DNA of 14,854 nt from an uncultured Anaerovibrio sp. (GCA_934196075.1 CAKPVW010000049.1:1-14854); one strand, 5' to 3'; counted from the first letter of the stretch, positions 1 to 7,663 are shown. Program-made: numbers and translations. Notes: generated by a model from the sequence alone, not told the origin.

Positions 1-886
1 GAATAAAATAAAATTTATTGGTCTGCAAAACCAGCATGGCTTCATCTGTTAACAGCCAATCGGCAAATTTCTTGGCCTGCTCCCCGTGAGGCGCATCCAG
101 AAGGATGCCTGTGCCAGTTAGCATATAGGCGGTTCCCTCGGCAGGATGGATTATCTTCAAAGGATAGCCATCCTCTATATAGCGCAAAATTTCACTCTGT
201 ACAGCTACCGCTATATCCACCTCTCCCATACCTGCCATACGGACCGGGGTAGATAAATATTTGGCATATTGCACCACATGAGGGTGAATCTGCTGCAGCA
301 TGGCCAGAGTTTTCTCCTCCCCAAATTGGGCTGTAAGGAAGAAATACAAATTAGCCGCACTTTCTGCTGCCAAAAAGTCTGTAATGCCAATGCGGATATC
401 TGATTGCTCCGCCAAATCCTGCCAGCCTAAAGGAAAATTGGCTGTCCGCTGCATATAATCCCTGTTGACACAGAATACCACAGGATCATACCAGGTGCCG
501 GTCCAGTAATCATTTGGATCCTTTAGCTTGTTGCTGACAGAATCCCCATGCAGAGAGCCATAGGGCACCACCCAGCCTTCGCCAGCTGCCCGCCGCAGAA
601 TACGGCTATCTGTCAAAACCATATCTCCTCTGCCTGGCTTCTGCATTTGCTTAACTATATCATCCTCAGACATGGGCATAAAATTTACCTTGACATGGTA
701 ATTTTTTTCATAGGCCTCTGCCAAATAACTGACATTTTCCGTTGGCAAGGTGGTGTAAACTGTAATTTCCCCTAACAGGCTGTTATTTTCCTTATGGGAA
801 CCTGTACCGGATATATACATGGTACCTGTAATAACTCCCAGCATAATCACAAAGGAGGTTATGAGCAATATTGTATATCTCCTCAT
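1..886 (-). CDS. Extracellular solute-binding protein of an ABC transporter (partial, C-terminus beyond window)
   Basis: Reading the minus strand from the ATG at 884-886 gives 295 uninterrupted codons that run off the left edge, so the gene is truncated by the window, not broken. It begins with a short basic stretch (MRRYT) and a hydrophobic segment at about residues 5-23, which fits a signal peptide or membrane anchor. There is no lipobox cysteine near it, so this is not an obvious lipoprotein. The body resembles periplasmic binding proteins of the iron(III)/AfuA-FbpA type: ITVYTTLPTE near residue 41, a GDMVLTD strand near residue 84, an EGTAYML segment and a late QAKKFADWLL segment. The substrate cannot be told from sequence, and iron, phosphonate or another small ligand are all possible. 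A GGGAG ribosome-binding site lies 8 bases before the ATG. The gene is codirectional with ftsZ but separated from it by a terminator, so it is probably not part of the division operon. No permease or ATPase gene is visible, though either could lie to the left. Confidence 0.8.
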   Translation of the reverse strand, partial: MRRYTILLITSFVIMLGVITGTMYISGTGSHKENNSLLGEITVYTTLPTENVSYLAEAYEKNYHVKVNFMPMSEDDIVKQMQKPGRGDMVLTDSRILRRAAGEGWVVPYGSLHGDSVSNKLKDPNDYWTGTWYDPVVFCVNRDYMQRTANFPLGWQDLAEQSDIRIGITDFLAAESAANLYFFLTAQFGEEKTLAMLQQIHPHVVQYAKYLSTPVRMAGMGEVDIAVAVQSEILRYIEDGYPLKIIHPAEGTAYMLTGTGILLDAPHGEQAKKFADWLLTDEAMLVLQTNKFYFI

Positions 887-904
887 CCTTATCACTCCCA
901 TATT

Positions 905-939
905 CAAAAGAAAATCCTGTAGGCAACCCTACAGGATTT
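905..939 (-). terminator. Intrinsic terminator after ftsZ
   Basis: A perfect 12-bp inverted repeat (AAATCCTGTAGG at 912-923, CCTACAGGATTT at 928-939) with a 4-base loop lies 43 bases past the ftsZ stop. On the minus strand the second arm runs into TTTTCTTTTG, a serviceable U-tract. A second small palindrome, CTGTAG-TT-CTACAG at 955-968, lies just before it. This marks the end of the division cluster ahead of the solute-binding protein gene. Confidence 0.88.
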
Positions 940-982
940 CAACTTGTTTCTATACTGTAGTTCTACAGCATATGAATTTTCC

Positions 983-2137
983 TTACTTACGCATCCATAC
1001 AGGAATATCAATATTGTTAACAGTAAAGAAATCCTGATTTGGCATACCCTTGTCATTATTATTGCCAAAGGTAGAATTGCGCATGCCATTACCAGCCTGC
1101 TGATTGCTGTTGGCTGGCTGAGTTCCAAAGAACTGATGAGCATCTGTTGGCTGGCTAGGCTGCTGAGCCGCATTATCATCAAAGCGGGTAGCAACAACAG
1201 TAGCCAAAATCTTGTCGCCCATGCTTTCATCTACAGAGACACCCCAGACGATTTCTGCATCTACATGGGCAGCCTCTCTAATAGCCTCACTGGCCTCAGT
1301 CATTTCTGCCATACTCAAGCGAGATTCCACACCCTTGAAGTTAATAATAACGCTTCTAGCTCCCTGAACAGAAACCTCCAAAAGTGGAGATCCTACAGCA
1401 GCCTTAACTGCCTCCAGGCAGGCGTTATCACCAGTGCCCTCACCAATACCCATCAGAGCAGCACCAGCATCACTCATAATGGTCTCCACATCAGCAAAGT
1501 CAACATTGATAAAACCTGATTCATTAATCAGATCCGCAATACTCTGTACGCCCTGACGCAGAATATCATCTACCGCACGGAATGCCTCAGTACAGGATGT
1601 ATTTCTGTCAATTATGCTCAGCAGCTTTTCGTTAGGGATGGTAATGATACTATCTACATGCTGAGATAACTTGGCTACACCATCCTCAGCCCGACGTCCA
1701 CGCATCAGGCCCTCAAAACGAAACGGCTTGGTAACAACTGCCACAGTAAGGGCACCAATCTCTTTAGCACACTCAGCCACAACAGGTGCAGCACCAGTAC
1801 CAGTACCGCCCCCCATACCAGCAGCAATAAATACCATATCGGCCCCTTCCAGAGCCGCCTTTATTTCGTCACGATTCTCCTCAGCAGCCTTGGCACCTAC
1901 CTCTGGACGAGCACCTGCTCCCTTACCCTCAGTAGCCTTACGGCCAATCTGAATACGTACAGGAGCCAATGACTTCTCCAAAACTTCTGCATCTGTGTTG
2001 ATAACAATAAATTCAACGCCCTGAATACCAGAGGAAACCATGCAGTTTACAGCATTGTTTCCGCCGCCGCCAACACCAACAACCTTTATAACAGTATTCA
2101 GATCATCTACATTAAATTCTGCAAAATCAATTCCCAC
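983..2137 (-). CDS. ftsZ: Cell division GTPase FtsZ
   Basis: The 384-residue product is the tubulin-like GTPase that polymerises into the cytokinetic ring. The nucleotide-binding glycines are present near residue 21 (GVGGGGNNA), and the tubulin signature GGGTGTG is at 109-115. The catalytic T7 loop NVDFADV is at 211-217. A Gln/Asn/Pro-rich linker of variable sequence covers about 322-375. The conserved tail IDIPVWMRK ends the protein and is the peptide that docks FtsA, SepF or similar membrane tethers. The start follows a GGAGG site (2144-2148) six bases before the ATG. The C-terminal domain is a little divergent: it has NFKGVES where many homologues have an NITGG-type strand, and ends VATRFDD instead of the common IATGF. 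Upstream is the DUF1290 gene with no ftsA between them, and a 101-bp gap holds a dedicated promoter. Length and motifs are normal for the family. Confidence 0.98.
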   Translation of the reverse strand: MGIDFAEFNVDDLNTVIKVVGVGGGGNNAVNCMVSSGIQGVEFIVINTDAEVLEKSLAPVRIQIGRKATEGKGAGARPEVGAKAAEENRDEIKAALEGADMVFIAAGMGGGTGTGAAPVVAECAKEIGALTVAVVTKPFRFEGLMRGRRAEDGVAKLSQHVDSIITIPNEKLLSIIDRNTSCTEAFRAVDDILRQGVQSIADLINESGFINVDFADVETIMSDAGAALMGIGEGTGDNACLEAVKAAVGSPLLEVSVQGARSVIINFKGVESRLSMAEMTEASEAIREAAHVDAEIVWGVSVDESMGDKILATVVATRFDDNAAQQPSQPTDAHQFFGTQPANSNQQAGNGMRNSTFGNNNDKGMPNQDFFTVNNIDIPVWMRK

Positions 2138-2155
2138 GAAAATTCCTCCACAACC

Positions 2156-2230
2156 AGCACAATTTATCTAAATATTTTCCATTACACGTATTACATTTTA
2201 ACATTATATCATTTTTCCCACAATTGTGCT
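2156..2230. repeat. 9-bp inverted repeat flanking the ftsZ promoter
   Basis: AGCACAATT at 2156-2164 is repeated in inverted orientation as AATTGTGCT at 2222-2230. The right copy is part of a perfect 10-bp palindrome, CACAATTGTG, at 2219-2228. The arms lie on either side of the putative -10 element, the right one around the -35 position. This is compatible with a protein-binding site, but no regulator can be named. Confidence 0.4.
2203..2211 (-). promoter_or_regulatory. Extended -10 promoter of ftsZ
   Basis: Read on the minus strand, this is TGATATAAT: a perfect TATAAT preceded by the TGn extension, 66 bases before the ftsZ start. No good -35 box sits at 16-18 bases, which is acceptable for an extended -10 element. 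It implies ftsZ can be transcribed apart from the upstream genes. Confidence 0.6.
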
Positions 2231-2238
2231 ATAAAAAT

Positions 2239-2571
2239 TTAATGCTTTTTCAGCAGATATTGGCGAATCCGTCCCAAATTACTAAAAATTCTAAATCCCA
2301 AAGCTAAAAGAGCTACATAATACAAATCTATTCCCAGATGGTCACCTACATAAACAAGAAATGCTGCCAACAAAGCGTTAGAAAAAAAACCGGAAATAAA
2401 AATCTTATCATCAAAATTTCCTTCACCAGCAGCACGCAGACCACCAAAAACGGAATCCAAGGACGCCAAAAGGGCTATAGAGAAAAGCTTGGAATAAGCT
2501 ACAGGAATACTCCATGGCACCAGAAATCCCAAGGCCAGTCCCAAGGCCAAACCGCAAATCGCTAGAATCAT
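2239..2571 (-). CDS. sbp: DUF1290 family small basic membrane protein (Sbp-like)
   Basis: This 110-residue, highly hydrophobic protein has roughly three or four membrane segments (about residues 2-20, 26-44, 58-76 and 80-97) and a basic C-terminus ending GRIRQYLLKKH. The family (DUF1290, small basic protein) is found next to DUF881 and ftsZ in Firmicutes dcw clusters, as with sbp of Bacillus subtilis; its function is not established. The characteristic central stretch LDSVFGGLRAAGEGNFDDKIF is recognisable by its SVFGGLRA and NFDDKIF parts. The ATG overlaps the TGA of the DUF881 gene (ATGA), and a GGAGG site lies seven to eight bases upstream inside that gene, so the two are probably translationally coupled. 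In B. subtilis the next gene would be ftsA; here it is ftsZ. Confidence 0.88.
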   Translation of the reverse strand: MILAICGLALGLALGFLVPWSIPVAYSKLFSIALLASLDSVFGGLRAAGEGNFDDKIFISGFFSNALLAAFLVYVGDHLGIDLYYVALLALGFRIFSNLGRIRQYLLKKH

Positions 2572-3263
2572 TTTCCTTCCTCCTGTTTAGCCGCCTTCGT
2601 GGCATATTTATAGCTAATAGGATTCTTATAGGCTGGAATCCACACCTTTTCTGAAGTTTGCAGCTTCATATTTATGCCCCAAACCTTCAGCGTATCTGCT
2701 ACACCTCCACGCATATTAATGGCATTTTCCAAATCATGGATACTGCCAATGGCGCGAATTTCAAAAGGAGGTGCAGAACGGACATTGTTAACAGAAACCG
2801 TAGGGCCTGCACATCTTATTTCTGAGGTAGCCGTAAGTCTTTGGCCATTAATGGATATGGCCTCTGCACCAGCGGCCCGCAATTCATTGATTACCTTGAG
2901 CAAATCTTCATCATGTACCAGATAGAGATTCATATCCTCTCCTGCTGTACTTTTTTGTGAACTATCATCAATGGTAATAATAATTCCAGGCCCCTCTACA
3001 GCGGTACTGCCTGAAAGCAAGACAATGTCCTGCGCCATTTTCTGGCTATGCTCCTCCCCGGAGCTATTGCGAATATCATTTAGTTCATCCTGCAAGGACT
3101 GATTTTCATCCTCCAATTTCTGCAGCCTTTCCGTCAAAACCTCCACACGTTGAAGAGGCCTATTATCCTTGATATCCTGGGTAGTACGAAACTGAATCGC
3201 CAGCATAAAGCCCAGAACCATACAAACACAAGCTATGGACAGTCGACCTTTCTCAAATTTCAT
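2568..3263 (-). CDS. DUF881 family protein (YlxW/YlxX-like)
   Basis: The protein is 231 residues from the chosen start. It has a short cytoplasmic N-terminus (MKFEKGR), one membrane helix at about residues 9-25, a coiled-coil segment at about 43-75 (VEVLTERLQKLEDENQSL), then the DUF881 domain to the end. Visible DUF881 signatures are VEGPGIIITIDDS, LRAAGAEAISINGQRL and PPFEIRAIG. The family is anchored to the membrane and found beside ftsQ and ftsZ in Firmicutes; its exact role is unknown. I chose the ATG at 3261-3263 because an AAGGAG site sits nine bases upstream; an in-frame TTG at 3300-3302 would add 13 residues (MSREALSGKEIWE) but lacks a comparable site. The stop overlaps the DUF1290 start. 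It is the third gene of the ddl-ftsQ-DUF881-DUF1290 run. Confidence 0.87.
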   Translation of the reverse strand: MKFEKGRLSIACVCMVLGFMLAIQFRTTQDIKDNRPLQRVEVLTERLQKLEDENQSLQDELNDIRNSSGEEHSQKMAQDIVLLSGSTAVEGPGIIITIDDSSQKSTAGEDMNLYLVHDEDLLKVINELRAAGAEAISINGQRLTATSEIRCAGPTVSVNNVRSAPPFEIRAIGSIHDLENAINMRGGVADTLKVWGINMKLQTSEKVWIPAYKNPISYKYATKAAKQEEGK

Positions 3264-3292
3264 CTCCCATATCTCCTTTCCACTCAACGCTT

Positions 3293-3309
3293 CCCTGCTC
3301 AAAGCAGGG
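3293..3309 (-). other. Small hairpin in the ftsQ-DUF881 spacer
   Basis: CCCTGCT-CAA-AGCAGGG is a perfect 7-bp stem with a 3-base loop, just past the ftsQ stop. No U-tract follows on the minus strand, so it does not look like a terminator. It could stabilise or punctuate the transcript. Confidence 0.35.
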
Positions 3310-3316
3310 CATAGAT

Positions 3317-4045
3317 TTACTGACGCAGGCGTACCGAATACACATCGTATCTGGCATCTACATATTCAATAGGATGTTTTGTTTGCTGCAATTCCTTGAG
3401 TACGCTGGCTGTAACGTCCACCTTATCCGGCAGCTGCTCCATACTGCCCAAACGAATTTGAACAGAACCTGCATAAACCAGCACATCCTGAGGATTCGTA
3501 ATATTTATCTCTGAAAGAGACTGTATACTATCGTCCTCCAGCATGGATAAAAAAGTCAGCACTTCTCTGATATTTTCATCCTCAATTACATCCCCAACAA
3601 ATAAATCAGCTACACTGGCACCGCTAATCATCGGCACCGGCATCTGCCGCAGGGTTCTATGGGCATCTAGAACCAATCCATCCTTGCCAGCCTCCAAATA
3701 CCCATAATCGCATTTTATGAGCGCCAAAGGAACCCGTTCATTGATTTCTATATTCAGCTGACTAGGAAAGGATCTCTGCACAATCGCTTGGTCTATCCTC
3801 AAATCCTTCTCCAAATTTCTGCGTATTTCATCAGTCTGAAGCTGAAATAGATTTTCACCAGTTCTCACTCCGGCAATTCGGATAACATCCTCAGGCTGCA
3901 CATAACGGCAGCCGCTTACATTAATATTTCTGAGAACAAATATGGGTGAAAGGGCACAGGCCAGTACCCCAAGCACCACCACCAGCCCCGTAAGAATCAC
4001 AGCTACAGAGCTTTGGGAGATAATCTTATGCTTGCTTCCGTCCAT
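3317..4045 (-). CDS. ftsQ: Cell division protein FtsQ/DivIB
   Basis: The 242-residue bitopic protein has a short cytoplasmic N-terminus, a membrane helix at about residues 13-34, and an extracytoplasmic POTRA domain at about 37-110. The POTRA part shows FVLRNINVSG, then GENLFQLQTDEIRRNLEKDLRI split across a loop, and SFPSQLNIEINERVPLALI typical of FtsQ. The C-terminal beta domain follows, with VLDAHRTL, INITNPQDVLVYAG and a final YVDARYDVYSVRLR strand. FtsQ/DivIB forms a trimeric complex with FtsL and FtsB/DivIC at the septum and regulates septal peptidoglycan synthesis. An AAGGA site lies nine bases before the ATG. It follows ddl by 24 bases, the usual order in many dcw clusters. The sequence is short compared with some FtsQ proteins but intact. 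Confidence 0.92.
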   Translation of the reverse strand: MDGSKHKIISQSSVAVILTGLVVVLGVLACALSPIFVLRNINVSGCRYVQPEDVIRIAGVRTGENLFQLQTDEIRRNLEKDLRIDQAIVQRSFPSQLNIEINERVPLALIKCDYGYLEAGKDGLVLDAHRTLRQMPVPMISGASVADLFVGDVIEDENIREVLTFLSMLEDDSIQSLSEINITNPQDVLVYAGSVQIRLGSMEQLPDKVDVTASVLKELQQTKHPIEYVDARYDVYSVRLRQ

Positions 4046-4069
4046 GCTAATCCATCCTTATAACCACTA

Positions 4070-5005
4070 TTAGTCCTGATAACCTGCCATAGTCAATATT
4101 TTGGCACACAAATCAGGGAACTGTATACCAGCAGCCCGGCCTGCATCAGGTACCAGAGAAGTTTCCGTCATACCTGGTACAGTATTGATTTCGATGGCAT
4201 AAGGCTCATTCATTTCATCCAGCATAAAATCCACTCTGGCCATCCCCACACAGCCACAGACAGCAAAAGCACGAATGGCAATATCCTCCACTGCCTTGCT
4301 AACCTCCGGTGGCAAAGGTGCTGGAATAATATGACTTGATGCCCCAACCTTGTATTTGGTTTCATAATCATAACGGCCAGTAACCGTGGTAATTTCAATA
4401 ATCGGCAAGACTTCTTGATGTTCTTCATTGCCCCAAATAGCCACAGTCAGCTCACGGCCCTTGATAAATTCCTCTACCAAAATCTCATGATCATATTTGA
4501 AAGCCTCCTCCAAAGCTGCATTCAGCTCCTCTGGCTTTTCCACAATAACCACACCAATACTTGAACCCTGAGAGGATGCCTTTACCACCACTGGCACGCC
4601 AAATTCCTCAATAATCTCCTCTGCCAGATTCCGCTTGTTGTATTCAAAGCGGAAATAAGTATGAGCACGAGGGGTAGGAATTCCCTCTGCCATAAAAAAT
4701 CTCTTGGTAGCAACCTTATCCATAGTTACAGCAGCTGCCATAACCCCAGAGCTAGTATAAGGTATACCCATCATGTCCAAGGTTCCCTGAATAATACCAT
4801 CCTCGCCATATTTGCCATGTAAAGCATTAAAAACAAAATCTGCTCCGCTTGCCTTAATCTGCTGAGGGAAATTAGGTGGATCCAACTCCAAAGCCTCCGC
4901 CTGATATCCTTTCTCCAACAAGGCATTCAAAATAGCCTTACCACTGCGACGGGAAACCTCTGCCTCAGTGGATGGCCCCCCCATTACTACAACTATCTTC
5001 TTCAT
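4070..5005 (-). CDS. ddl: D-alanine--D-alanine ligase
   Basis: The 311-residue ATP-grasp enzyme joins two D-alanines with ATP in the cytoplasm, providing the dipeptide used by MurF. Visible landmarks are the N-terminal VVVMGGPSTEAEVS (glycine-rich loop and first-substrate site), NALHGKYGEDG near residue 60, the ATP-grasp KASSQGSSIGV loop at about 142-152, EEFIKGRE near 179, and the Mg-binding end DFMLDE...YAIEINTVPGMTETSLVP at about 259-286. The omega-loop motif YDYETKY ends in Tyr218, equivalent to the tyrosine of E. coli DdlB linked with D-Ala (not D-Lac) specificity, so a vancomycin-type depsipeptide ligase is unlikely. An AGGAG site lies seven bases before the ATG. It sits between murC and ftsQ; murB, which often separates murC and ddl, is not here. 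Confidence 0.96.
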   Translation of the reverse strand: MKKIVVVMGGPSTEAEVSRRSGKAILNALLEKGYQAEALELDPPNFPQQIKASGADFVFNALHGKYGEDGIIQGTLDMMGIPYTSSGVMAAAVTMDKVATKRFFMAEGIPTPRAHTYFRFEYNKRNLAEEIIEEFGVPVVVKASSQGSSIGVVIVEKPEELNAALEEAFKYDHEILVEEFIKGRELTVAIWGNEEHQEVLPIIEITTVTGRYDYETKYKVGASSHIIPAPLPPEVSKAVEDIAIRAFAVCGCVGMARVDFMLDEMNEPYAIEINTVPGMTETSLVPDAGRAAGIQFPDLCAKILTMAGYQD

Positions 5006-5036
5006 AATATATCTCCTGCTATCTAGCCCAGGCGGG

Positions 5037-6407
5037 TTATTTTTTTAACAATTCAACCAACTCTTCACCGGATTTTACAATATCTCCAGCACCCATGGTC
5101 ATAATCAAATCCCCAGGCTGAGCAATAGACTGCAAATAACCAGCAATATCCTTTTTGTCCTGAATATACACAGGCTGCTTGCCTGTCTGCTCCTGAACCT
5201 CTTTAACCAGCAGCTCTCCGTTAATACCCGGAATAGGATCCTCCCCAGCAGAATAAACATCTGTCAAAACCAGAATATCTGCCTCCTGGAAGCAGCTGCC
5301 GTATTCCTTTTGCAAAAGCTGAGTCCGGCTGTAGCGATGAGGCTGGAAAGCACAGATAAGTCGTCCCGGCTTGGTCTGGCGGGCTGCTCTCAGAGTAGTA
5401 GCAATTTCCGTTGGATGATGGGCATAATCATCCACTACCCAAATATTATCAATTCTGCCCTTGGTCTGGAAACGACGCTTGGCCCCATGGAACATAGAAA
5501 GACCTTCTGCCATGGCAGGCACAGTCTGTCCCAGCTCAACGCCAGTTACAATAGCAGCCATTGCATTCAGCACATTATGACGTCCAGGTACACTAAGACG
5601 TACCTTTCCCAAATTCTGTCCCTTGTGAATTACCTCAAAAACCGTACCCTCTGTATCAGTCTCAATATTTACAGCTTGATAATCAGCTTCATGGTCAATG
5701 GCATATGATACGTATCTTGTGTTGACATTCTTAACAATATTCCGGATGTTTTCGTTATCAAAGCAAACCACAGCAAAACCCTCAGGACGCACCTGATTCA
5801 AAAACTGGGTAAAAGCCTTGATAATATTTTCCATAGTACCATAGTGATCCAGATGATCATCCTCAACATTGGTAACAATTCCCACATATGGATAATATTT
5901 CAGGAAGGTACCATCACTTTCATCCGCCTCTGATACCAGATAATCGCTTGTGCCCAATTTGGCATTGCTGCCCAGATAATCCACCTCACCGCCAATGATA
6001 ATACTAGGTGAAGCCCCCTCATAATCCAGCGCCACTCCTAACATAGAGGTAGTGGTAGTTTTGCCATGGGCACCAGCCACAGCAATACCCTTGGCATTAT
6101 TAATCAAAAAGGCATTTACATCAGAACGATGAAGCTTTTTAATACCTAAACGAGCTGCTTCTACCACCTCAGGATTAGTATCTCTAATAGCCGTAGAAAC
6201 CACAATGGCTTCCGCGCCATGGACATTCTCTGCTTTCTGACCAATGTATATTTTAGCCCCTAGCTTGGCCAATACACCAGTCATAGCAGACTCCTTAACA
6301 TCGGAGCCAGAAACCTCATACCCCTTCTCTGTCAATATCTTGGCTAAAGCACTCATGCCAGCACCGCCAATACCTACAAAATGTATTTTCTTCAGTCCTG
6401 TCAACAA
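5037..6407 (-). CDS. murC: UDP-N-acetylmuramate--L-alanine ligase MurC
   Basis: The 456-residue cytoplasmic ligase adds L-alanine to UDP-MurNAc, the first stem-peptide step. The N-terminal Rossmann motif HFVGIGGAGMSALA is at about 9-22, the P-loop GAHGKTTTT at 112-120, EADESDGTFL near 160, the TNVEDDHLDHYG segment near 179, GRHNVLNA in the centre, and DDYAHHPTEI with FQPHRYSRT towards the C-terminus, all classical for MurC as opposed to the paralogue Mpl. The frame has no ATG near the Rossmann motif; the start is a TTG at 6405-6407, with a second TTG directly after it, and a purine-rich AGAAGGGAAG about eight bases upstream. The ATG further up (6499-6501) is in another frame. It follows murG across a 102-bp spacer with a long hairpin and a -10-like element, so some independent expression is possible. 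Confidence 0.95.
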   Translation of the reverse strand: MLTGLKKIHFVGIGGAGMSALAKILTEKGYEVSGSDVKESAMTGVLAKLGAKIYIGQKAENVHGAEAIVVSTAIRDTNPEVVEAARLGIKKLHRSDVNAFLINNAKGIAVAGAHGKTTTTSMLGVALDYEGASPSIIIGGEVDYLGSNAKLGTSDYLVSEADESDGTFLKYYPYVGIVTNVEDDHLDHYGTMENIIKAFTQFLNQVRPEGFAVVCFDNENIRNIVKNVNTRYVSYAIDHEADYQAVNIETDTEGTVFEVIHKGQNLGKVRLSVPGRHNVLNAMAAIVTGVELGQTVPAMAEGLSMFHGAKRRFQTKGRIDNIWVVDDYAHHPTEIATTLRAARQTKPGRLICAFQPHRYSRTQLLQKEYGSCFQEADILVLTDVYSAGEDPIPGINGELLVKEVQEQTGKQPVYIQDKKDIAGYLQSIAQPGDLIMTMGAGDIVKSGEELVELLKK

Positions 6408-6433
6408 AAGTATTCTTCCCTTCTGCTATATTC

Positions 6434-6439
6434 ATTATA
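6434..6439 (-). promoter_or_regulatory. Possible -10 element upstream of murC
   Basis: The minus strand reads TATAAT here, 26 bases before the murC TTG start. No convincing -35 box is found at 16-18 bases and no TGn extension precedes it, so this is a weak call. It lies immediately after the murG-murC hairpin. Confidence 0.3.
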
Positions 6440-6451
6440 CCCCCTACATTA

Positions 6452-6483
6452 TGCCAAGAAAATGTCTTTCCATTTCCTTGGCA
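6452..6483 (-). other. Long hairpin between murG and murC
   Basis: TGCCAAGAAAATG at 6452-6464 pairs with CATTTCCTTGGCA at 6471-6483: a 13-bp stem with a single non-Watson-Crick position (G-U in the minus-strand RNA, A-C if read from the plus strand) and a 6-base loop. No U-tract follows in either direction. It starts 27 bases past the murG stop and is better read as an RNA stability, processing or attenuation element than as a terminator. Confidence 0.6.
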
Positions 6484-6509
6484 CGGGGATTTTACTGCCA
6501 ATATTCCGA

Positions 6510-7637
6510 TTAGTATTGCTTGCTGCGGGCAAGCTCTATAATCAATTCACTAATAGTATCTGATGCCTCTGGTCTGCCCAATTTACGACTGGCCTCCGCC
6601 ATAGCAGACAATTTATCCTGATGACCAATCATACTATCAATGGTCTCAATCAAAATCTGAGCTGTCAAATCCTTATTCAAGATTACCTTGGCCGCACCAG
6701 CCTTTTCCACTGCTCTGGCATTGTACTCCTGGTGATTTTCTGCCGCATATGGATAAGGAATCAAAATTGCCGGTATGCCCTTGGCAGTTAGTTCAGCCAA
6801 GCCTGTAGCTCCAGCTCGAAATACCGCCAAATCCGCAATAGCCATGGCCTGAGGCATATTGTACAGATATGGTTTCACCACAATATTATCTACCTGCTGC
6901 AAATCCACTCCAGCAGCGGCAATCCTCTGCTGGATATCATCATATTCTCCCTTGCCTGTGGCATGAAGAATCTGCACATCCCTGCGGCCTGCATAATGTT
7001 TCAGTACATCCACCATGGCACGATTAATGGTTCTAGCACCTCGACTGCCACCAGAAACCAAAATCGTCCTAGGACCAGGCCGAAGACCAAATGCCTCGTA
7101 ATCTCCTTCCTGTCGTGGAGCCATTACCTCCCTACGAATAGGATTGCCTGTAAAAATAACCTTTTCCGCTGGAAAGGCACTATTCGCCTCCTGACAACCA
7201 GTGGCTATTTTATTGACAAATTTTGATAGTATCTTATTGGTAATGCCAGGAATAACATTCTGCTCCTGAATCAACGCAGGAATCCCCAGCAGACTGGCCG
7301 CCATCAGCACAGGGCCACATACATAGCCACCTGTACCAACAACCACATCTGGCTGAAATTTCCGCACAATCCCCATAGCCTTGCCAACACCTTTTATAGC
7401 CTTGGCAGCTCTAAGAAAATTTTCTGGACTAAGGCTGCGCTTAAACCCTTGCAAATCTACTGTAGCAAAGGGAATTCCCTCCTTGGGAATAATATCCGCC
7501 TCCAAGCCAGCATGGGTGCCTACATAAAGCACCTCCAGCTTGTCCACCCTTTGCTGTAATGTACGAATCAAGGTGAGAGCTGGATATATATGTCCTCCTG
7601 TGCCACCACCTGAAACTATTATCTTCATATTTTTCAA
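6510..7637 (-). CDS. murG: Lipid II synthase MurG (GlcNAc transferase)
   Basis: The 375-residue GT-B glycosyltransferase adds GlcNAc from UDP-GlcNAc to lipid I on the inner face of the membrane, giving lipid II. Visible motifs are GGGTGGHIYPAL at 10-21 and GTGGYVCGP near 101 (the glycine loops), the lipid I-side EQN at 125-127, TGNPIR at 163-168, GGSRGA near 197 and the donor-binding FRAGATGLAELTAKGIP near 273-289 followed by NHQEYNA. The start is uncertain. A TTG at 7635-7637 lies seven bases after GAGG, whereas the ATG at 7626-7628 (three codons later) is 12 bases from the nearest AGG; I kept the longer form. It follows murD by only 26 bases, leaving no room for the ftsW gene that often sits there. 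Length and motifs are normal. Confidence 0.95.
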   Translation of the reverse strand: MKNMKIIVSGGGTGGHIYPALTLIRTLQQRVDKLEVLYVGTHAGLEADIIPKEGIPFATVDLQGFKRSLSPENFLRAAKAIKGVGKAMGIVRKFQPDVVVGTGGYVCGPVLMAASLLGIPALIQEQNVIPGITNKILSKFVNKIATGCQEANSAFPAEKVIFTGNPIRREVMAPRQEGDYEAFGLRPGPRTILVSGGSRGARTINRAMVDVLKHYAGRRDVQILHATGKGEYDDIQQRIAAAGVDLQQVDNIVVKPYLYNMPQAMAIADLAVFRAGATGLAELTAKGIPAILIPYPYAAENHQEYNARAVEKAGAAKVILNKDLTAQILIETIDSMIGHQDKLSAMAEASRKLGRPEASDTISELIIELARSKQY

Positions 7638-7663
7638 TAACCTACCTCTTGCTTGTTGTGACC

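Noticed and set aside
1..886. Possibility that the left-edge gene is a pseudogene
   Set aside because: Reading all 295 codons from the ATG at 884-886 shows no stop or frameshift; it is only cut by the window edge.
944..1519. Plus-strand open frame (191 codons) opposite ftsZ
   Set aside because: It is antisense to ftsZ and to its Gln/Asn-rich linker; no motifs and no promoter point to it.
3264..3302. Upstream TTG start giving a 244-residue DUF881 protein
   Set aside because: The ATG at 3263 has a well-spaced AAGGAG site and puts the membrane helix close to the N-terminus as in the family; the TTG form adds 13 residues without support.
3293..3309. Hairpin after ftsQ considered as a terminator
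   Set aside because: The stem is only 7 bp and no U-run follows on the minus strand; the next gene starts within 30 bases.
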